64,000 nt of DNA from Gordionus sp. m RMFG-2023 (lineage: Eukaryota > Nematomorpha > Gordioida > Chordodea > Parachordodidae), in the NCBI RefSeq assembly GCF_954871325.1, contig NC_088778.1:19329120-19393119 (forward strand). The letters are read 5' to 3'. This document shows, piece by piece, positions 50,201 through 59,200 of this stretch (positions are counted from its first letter, which is position 1; each line of letters begins with the position of its first letter). The notes under the pieces are model-generated. The model saw only the letters and a list, made by a program, of their open reading frames with translations, did no database searches and was not told the origin of the DNA. The position numbers and the translations under genes were made by a program.

Positions 50201-53200
50201 AGTAATTGCTGTAGGCAATTATGGCAGTGAATCAGATGGAGGTTTGTACTCAAATATTATATTATGAAACCTTATAAAAGTAAGTTAATGTTACTAATAG
50301 TGAATGAATTATAAAACTTGTGCACACAACTTGGTGATTGATAAAGAAAACATAAATCTCCACCCCAAGGATACTCAAGATCCTAAAAAATATAATTATT
50401 TATATTTTGATTAAAATAATAAAAAGGCCCTTCATTAAAATAATTCCAATGCAATATAATATTTTTTATTACATTTTCATAATTAAATATTATATCAAAA
50501 ATGATTTTAATTAGTTTCTTCTTTCAACTCTCTGATCTTTTTGCAAGGGTTTGGTCAAGCATAACTTTGATCCAAAAGTTTGTTGATAATCTTCTTTCTT
50601 TTATTTTTTCGATTTCAAGAATTTGCTCAAATAAATCTAGTTTAAAATAATAAATTTATTTACAAATGCAAATTACCTTGATCAATATCCCTCTTTTTAA
50701 TTAGTTTTTTGCAAGATACATATGATCCTATACTAGTTGATGATGTTGCTAAATATATATATTATTTATATAAAATATAATTAAAAAAAAATCTACAAAC
50801 ACAAACTAAAACCTACCCAAACAAATCCTAGAAACTTAACCAAACTTTCTAAAAAACGAATCGTCAAGAATTATATGAAATTATCAAATCAAAAGACAAA
50901 TAAAACTACAATATAAATCCAAAAATTTTATTCAAAAGAAAATTCATTTCTTTATAAAAAAAATATCCGTAATTTTTATAAAAATTAATTAATTCAAAAT
51001 ATAATAATAATCCACATATAATATATTACATCTAATCTTTCTATCCAATCAAAAAAATTAATTAATTCAAAATATAATAATAATCCACATATAATATATT
51101 ACATCTAATCTTTCTATCCAATCAACCTTATTTTAATTGGTTGATTGGCATTTCGCCTAAAAAAAAATATAAAACGTTCACGTATTTACAAATACGACAT
51201 GCTACTTCTTTATGGGCTCATGGCATGTCGGCATATATATATTTTTGTTAAAAAAATAATCGATATATAACGGTGTTGCATGATCAATCAAATTGCTATA
51301 ACAAATTTATAAAATTTTATAAAGTCCTTCAATTTTATATAATTAATTCAATAATATCATGATTACCTTGAATATTTCAAAAAAATAGCTAATTTCAATG
51401 TGAATGATCCATTGTGATAGTGGATATAACTATGAGAAACACCAATCCGAAAGGAACAATGGATATTTCCTAAAGTATTCAATTTCAGAATCGTCATTAA
51501 TATTATTTTACACATTAACATTAAGTTGTTTTGCCGGTGATAATAAAATCCTTGTCAAATCATCTGCTACGTTTCCTGCTTCCTTTTTTTCTTTTGCGAT
51601 ATCCATTCATAATAAAGAATGTTCATTGACTAATCATTGATGGAACTGTGATATTTCTTCGTGTACTGCTCAAATCAACGACGCAGAGAAATATAGCCGG
51701 GTGGTTGTCATTGCTCCGATTAGTTGATTAAACGATAATTCATGAGCATTGGCTTGATAATTAATTTGACACGAGTTTGTTAAGACTGTAATCGGTTAAT
51801 ACGAGTTTTTTGGGGAATTTAAAAAAAATAAACAATTTTATAATTTAAAAAAAAAAAATCTTTTACAAAAAAAATTAAATTAAATAAACACTTTTATAAT
51901 TTAATTTTCATAAAAAAAATTAACACTTCATACACAAAAACAAAACCAATTCATGATTGCATTCCGAAACATAAACACATTTTAAACTTTTCATACTTCC
52001 TTTTACGGCATTCCACACATACACGGACCATTAAATTATAAACAAGAGAAAAAAGGGGGGAGAAAAAAAATAAAACAAAACTTTTTAATTTTAATTCCTC
52101 TTTTACAAATGTATTCCTAATACCAAATAACTCAAACACGCCGCACGTGCTAACCAAAAAAACAAATTTTTTTAAAAAAAACTTTTTAATTAATTATATC
52201 TTTTTTTGTTTAAAAAAAAAATATTTTCCCAGTACCAATACCAATGTTCAACAACCGTGATTTATCCTATAAGACTATGAACAAAAATCCTATAAGGCTA
52301 TGAACAAAAATGTATTCACAAAATGAATTACAACTTTTCTATTCCTTTTATTTTTTTACACTTTTATTCATTTACAATACATATATTACCACAATTTCAA
52401 TCTCTTTTCCTTGTTTATTACCGACAGCCGGAACATTAAACCAGTTTAAATTAACATTACATATATCTACATATACTTGAATTTCTCGTAATATTACCGG
52501 GATAACCTCCTTTTCCATTACAAACATGAAATAATTTAAACTAAGAATACATAAACCAAAACAAAAAAATTACCAACAATTCACTTACATTTTATTTCAC
52601 TTTTATGCTATATCTTTGCATAAATATAAATGTGTACCACTGCTCTAAGATGAGCCTAAACCTTCGGGTTGAACCTCTCAGAATTACAAGTTGAATTCCC
52701 TTCTTTTACAGTTGAATCCGTCTCTTCTATTTCCCGAATTTTATCTCGAACCCTATTACCCAGACTCATATCCTTAGTTTCATTTGTAGCCTCCGGCTTT
52801 GCAAAAATATTCCAAAAATTAGTAAAGGGACCCAACCGAACAATCCAACTCCACCCCATGATGGTTTCCACACTTTCCTTCACCACCCATAAATCAAGGA
52901 AAAATATAGTATTATTAATATTAACCCCCACTTTGGCCTTTCCCAACACAACGACTTCCGATCCATCAAACTGCCTGACACACATAGCCTCCTTTACCAG
53001 TTTACCCCCAAGCCCATACTTATAAAAATTCTCCTGCGACATTAGAGAAATACTAGCCCCGGTGTCAAATAGCATTTCTATATTCCTATGATCAACCTTC
53101 AAACTAACCCTCGGACACAAACATGGTCCATCTAATTTTTCCGTCATTAAAATATCATATGTTTTAATCGGAGAATCAGCGTTTATTTTATCTAAAATAA

Positions 53201-56200
53201 TAATTTCATTGGCATTCTCATTGCCCCTTAAATTCAACTCGGAATTTAAATTTTTATTACTGACAATTACATTTCTTTTAACAAGATTTGTGGGACATCT
53301 TTCCCAAATAAAATTCTTAACATCCCTTCTAAAAGAATAACGAACAATATTCCTCGGATATTGTTCCCACCTAAATCGACGGAAATTACGAGAATGATTT
53401 CTTATTTTAATTCTATCATTTCCCTCATTTCGACTAATAATATTAAATGTTTTATTATACACATTTTTCCGAACTCTCGGAGCCCCGACTCCTATATGAT
53501 TCACCTTGCAATCATATAGTCAACACGAATTTCGTGATACTTCCATGCAGTCCACAGCTACATGTCCCAGTCTTTTACATTTAAAACATATTCGAGATTC
53601 ATTCACCCGAACCACCTTTACACTAGCATTTCCTATTTCCGATCTCTTTAACGGAAATCCATCTTTAAACCTTTGCTCTGGGACCACGCAGGTATCCCTT
53701 TTATGTCCTCGCCATCCGCAACGATGGCAAATGATCATTTCAACAAATCTTTTATTTCCTGACACTCCTTTATTCTCCTCGTAATCATTAAATTTCTTAT
53801 TCATATTTATATCACCCACCTGGCTTTTAACCGGACCTTTGCTCTCCTTCATCAACGCATTGATGGCTTCTTTCATTTCCAGGAGGATCCTATCTGACCT
53901 CTTCCCAACATTTCCAGCCTTGATTTCCTCTAAAACATCTTTTAGATTACTTTCCAAGTCTGCTATTTTCTTCCCATAAATATCCGATATTAAATTAAAA
54001 TACGTTTCTGCCATTTTCTTTTTATAAACATCTGACACCGCAGTGTCCTTCTTCCAATTGCAATACATGCCTGCCAGTACCGCAGTACCCCTTTTTACCA
54101 ACAATTTCAATATAATAATCAATAAATACATCATTAATAATATTCCCACAGTAATCAACTGTTTACCTAAATCCAATTCATTAAAGTTTTTATACATAAC
54201 TTTATAACCCAAATCCTTATAAAAGAGAACCTTATCCCCAAAACTATGCTCCCCACTAGGCCTAAAAAAATAAACCATTTGCTCATAAATTTCTTAATTA
54301 ATACTAATAATCAATTACAAAAATTTAAATATTTGTAGAAAATATTAATACAGCACCTTAAATAAAAACTTCTCTATCAGAATCGTATAATGGTTAGTAC
54401 AAATGCGCAGTCAAAAATTCTTAAAAAAATTATATAATTAAAAATTTTTGTTTTACCTTCTAAACCGAATAACTCCTAGGAAAGCGTCACAAGACACCAC
54501 TAAAAAAAAATCTACAAACACAAACTAAAACAAATCTAAAATCTACCCAAACAAATCCTAGAAACTTAACCAAACTTTCTAAAAAACGAATCTTCAAGAA
54601 TTATATGAAATTATCAAATCAAAAGACAAATAAAACTACAATATAAATCCAAAAATTTTATTCAAAAGAAAATTCATTTCTTTATAAAAAAAATATCCGT
54701 AATTTTTATAAAAATTAATTAATTCAAAATATAATAATAATCCACATATAATATATTACATCTAATCTTTCTATCCAATCAACCTTATTTTAATTGGTTG
54801 ATTGGCATTTCGCGTAAAAAAAATATAAAACGTTCACGTATTTACAAATACGACAATAATTACAATCATTCCTTAAAATTGTGGATTCACTTTGACTAGT
54901 TATGCTGAGATTTCAACAGCAATGTAATAATAAAATTTTAACAAAAATTAGTATATTTACCATCTTCATATTGATAATTGTCATTGTTATCTGTCTTATG
55001 TGCGATCAATCTTTTAAGTTAATCCTCACACCTTTCATCGGTAGATTTTGATGCGTCATCAGAATCATCTAAAAATTATCAAAATTTTTAATATAGAATT
55101 TACGGTTTTTATGAGTGTAGAATGAATTAGGAAAGTTATAAATGATAGTTAGCATTGATTTATGTATATCACCTAATTTTATATCATTTAGCATTTTTAA
55201 GGTTGTTTTATATATCTTCCTTTTCACTTAAGGCTTTTGAAATTTGGATCTAGAATTAAGACTACCTTATGTAGTGGTTGCATAATAAATCTTTCTTAAA
55301 TCTTGTCCTGTTTTTTAAAATTTTGATTATTATTATATCACCTTCAGAAGGTTGAAATTTTACTAATTTTTGTTTCCATTGAAAAACTTCATTTATTATG
55401 GGACAAGAATTCTCCGCTCAGATTATCCGAGCATCTTTAGATATTGATAAAAATTTATCTAACTCGAGTATGTTGTTGATATCAATTCTGGTTAATCTAT
55501 TTAAATCTTGCCTGCTAAACAAGTATACACCTGTATTTCAGAAAATGATTTTAAGAAACTCTGTATCATGATATATACTGAGTTCTATCTCGTTATTACA
55601 TCACGTTTAAGGGAGTGGCTTAGCTTGCTATTAGCTGTAGATTAAAATATTGTATTATTTCTTTACACCATTTATATTTAAGGCTATTTCAGGCAACCAA
55701 TTGTCAAAAATATAATGCATAATATTATTTAATATATGGCATATACATGCTAGCCTTTCGTCAGATTTGAATGCACTTATAAGATTTGCTCCGTTATCAG
55801 TCACAACTATATACATTTATAATAATTTTCTAGTGTATTCTTTTAAAATTAAATTAATTACACTTTTAATATTGACGCCTGCTATTTTTTCATCCATTTC
55901 TCTTGTGGCCAAAGTAATTGTTTTTAATTCAAAATCCTTAATGATAATAAGTCCTTTAATGGTTAAAAAACTTCGATTTTTATTAGTATTCATGAGAGTT
56001 TTTCGGCTAACAAGTGTATCTTATATTTTGTTGTCGATATGAACTCCAACATTTATTAACTCTTGGCCTAGCTTGTAAAATCCTTCACTTTCTGTTGCAT
56101 TTAAAAGTCGAAGTCTTTACAAATAAAATATAACTGACTTTTCTGTAAAAAGTTTAAGCAAAATTTAGCAAAAAGTCTCGCAACAAAACAGCTTTACATA

Positions 56201-59200
56201 AAAAGAAAGTATAACAAGCGGCATGATACCGGATGTTGTATATAAAATGCGGAAGATTTTTTGTTTTCAAAAATTATTCTTTTTAAAAAAAGAACTAAAT
56301 TAAATTAAAAAATATATGTCGTAATTTTTAAAGGGATCACAACTATCTGGGATCTTCACGGGATTTAAAGGGATCCCTTTAAAATTTCAATTTTTTAAAG
56401 GATAAAGAACTATACGGCATTATCACGTTTTTATCGTGATAAAGAGGAATCTTATTTTAAAAGCGTTTTCCACGCGTTTCGTTGCGTTTTTTAATTTTAT
56501 TGTTATTCATTAATTTTCAATGTTGTTTTTTTTGGTTTATGAAATAAGATATGTCTAATATAGGGTATCAATCGATAGCTAATCAAAAGATCTATTCAAC
56601 TGGAGGTCAACTCCCCCATAGTGGGCGGGTCTAGGTCTTGGGGGGTCAGAAATATTTTTATCAACACAAAATATCGATATGAGTATCAAATAAAGCTAAT
56701 TTTAATATGGTTTGACTGAAAGTCTTCATTCATGGTCTTGTTGGGTATGACTTGGTCTGGGGATGGGGGTGAGGGGGGGGGGGTGTGTAAAAAATAATTT
56801 TTTTTGATATGGGTATCAAATAAAAGCTAATTTTAATATGTTTTGACCGAAAGTCTTCATTTTTGGTCTTGATGGGTATGACTTGGTCTGGGGGATGGGG
56901 GAGGTGTAAAAAATATTTTTTTTTGATATGGGTATCAAATAAAAGCTAATTTTAATATGGTTTGACTGAAAGTCTTCATTCTTGGTTTGATAGGTATGAC
57001 TTGGTCTGGAGGGGTGGGGGGAGGGGTGTAAAATTTTTTTTGATATGGCCATCAAATAAAAGCTAATTTTAATATGGTTTGAATGAGAGTCTTCATTCTT
57101 ATTCTTGATGGGAATGATGGTCTGGGGTGTGAAGGTGGGGGGGGAGGGTATAAAAAATAATTTTTTTTGATATGGGCATAAAATAAAAGCTAATTTTAAT
57201 ATGGTTTGACTGAAAGTCTATATTCTTGGTATTGATGGGTATGACTTGGTCTGGGGGGGGGTGGAGGGGGGTTGTAAAAATATTTTTTTTTGATATGGGT
57301 ATCAAATAAAAGCTAATTTTAATATGGTTTGACTGAAATTCTTTATTCTTGGTTTTGATGGGTATGACTTGGTCTGGGAGGTGGGTGGGGGTGTGTAAAA
57401 ATTAATTTTTTTGATATGGGTATCAAATAAAAACTAATTTTAATATGGTTTGACTGAAATTCTTTATTCTTGGTCTTGATTATTATGACTTGGTCTGAGG
57501 GGAGGGGGTGGGGGTGTAAAAAATAATTTTTTTTTGATATGGGTATCAAATAAAAGCTAATTTTAATATGGTTTGACTGAAAGTCTTCATTCTTGGTTTG
57601 ATAGGTATGACTTGGTCTGGAGGGGTGGGGGTGGGGGAGGGGTGTAAAATTTTTTTTGATATGGCCATCAAATAAAAGCTAATTTTAATATGGTTTGAAT
57701 GAGAGTCTTCATTCTTATTCTTGATGGGAATGATTTTTCTGGGGTGTGAAGGTGGGGGGGGGGGTATAAAAAATAATTTTTTTTGATATGGGCATAAAAT
57801 AAAAGCTAATTTTAATATGGTTTGACTGAAAGTCTATATTCTTGGTATTGATGGGTATGACTTGGTCTGGGGGGGGGTGGAGGGGGCTGTGTAAAAATTA
57901 ATTTTTTTGATATGGGTATCAAATAAAAACTAATTTTAATATGGTTTGACTGAAATTCTTTATTCTTGTTCTTGATTATTATGACTTGGTCTGAGGGGAG
58001 GGGGTGGGGGTGTAAAAAATAATTTTTTTTGATATGGGTATCAAATAAAAGCTAATTTAAATATCTTTAGATTGAAAATATTTATTTTTTGTCTTGATGG
58101 GTCATTTCTTTAAAAAAAGCTCGTTACTAAATAAATTGCAAAAATTATTATAAAAATTTTATAATTAATTTCTAAAATCATAACTTTTTATTTTATTTAT
58201 ATAAATTTACATTTTAAAATATGCATTGTAAATATATTTTTCAAAAAAAAAATAATTTTTAAATGTCGACAGTAGACATTGATAATGAAAATAATTATGG
58301 TACAGATAAAATAAAAAGATTATGATTTTAGAATTAATTATAAAATTATTATAATAATTTTTTCTATTTATTTGGTAACGAGCTACCGCTATCTCCGCTA
58401 AAGCTATCGAACTAAAAAAAATAGCTATGAAATAACGCCTTAAATATAGAACACTGCAAATTATAAATTTTAAGTTCAGGATTGGAACCGAAAAAAGATT
58501 AAAAAAATTGTTTTATCTTCATTCTCTATTATTTCTGTAAATTCTATCCAACTAGATATTTTGTTAATATGTTGAGGGCCTGACAGTCATACCCATCAAG
58601 ACAAAAAATGAAGACTTTCAGCTAAAGATATTAAAATTAGCTTTTATTTGATACCCAAATAGATATTTTGTGTTGATAAAAATATACCTACCCCCCCCCT
58701 TCCTTCCACCCCAGATCAAGTCATACCCATCAAGACCAAGAATGAAGACTTTCAGTCAAACGATATTAAAATTAGCTTTATTTAATACCCATATCAAAAA
58801 TAGTTATTTTACACCCCCTCTACCTCCATTCCCCAGACCAAGTCATACCCATCAAGACCAAGAATGAAGACTTTTAGTCAAACCATATTAAAATTAGCTG
58901 TTATTTGATACCCATATCGATATTTTGTGTTGATAAAAATATTTCTGACCCCCCAAGACCTAGACCCGCCCATTATGGGGGAGATTGACCTCCAGTTGAA
59001 TAGATCTTTTGATTAGCTATCGATTGATACCCTATATTAGACATATCTTATATCATAAGGCCAAAAAAACAACATTGGAAATTAATGAATAACAATAAAA
59101 TTAAAAAACGCAACGAAACGCGTGGAAAACGCTTTTAAAATAAGATTCCTCTTTATCACGATTAAAACGTGATAATACCGTATTATCATTCCTTAACTTA

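Larger units (their letters stand above)
50782..54855 (-). mobile_element. Non-autonomous LTR retrotransposon with gag and protease only (about 4.07 kb)
   Basis: LTRs at 50782-51199 (418 bp, enlarged by an internal tandem duplication) and 54501-54855 (355 bp) differ at only a few positions. A 5-bp target duplication ATAAT flanks the element (50777-50781 and 54856-54860). On the minus strand, a gag-like protein (54278-53520) has a hydrophobic segment near residues 44-64 ([20 protein letters not shown]), a coiled-coil-like charged region (about 90-145) and two CCHC knuckles ([28 protein letters not shown]). A retropepsin-bearing region follows (53504-52656) with [12 protein letters not shown] and a WSWIVRLG block. 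No reverse transcriptase, RNase H or integrase is recognisable in the remaining 1.5 kb. A primer-site-like TGGTGTCTTGTGACGC follows the 5' LTR. It looks whole for a non-autonomous element, with few if any breaks, and young. Confidence 0.88.

Noticed and set aside
53506-53784. Plus-strand frame opposite the zinc-knuckle gag
   Set aside because: Shadow of the minus-strand gag of the LTR element.
56816-57549. Minus-strand proline/histidine-rich open frames (PISKKN repeats)
   Set aside because: By-products of the about 120-bp satellite with G-runs in the second foldback; several units give the same reading.
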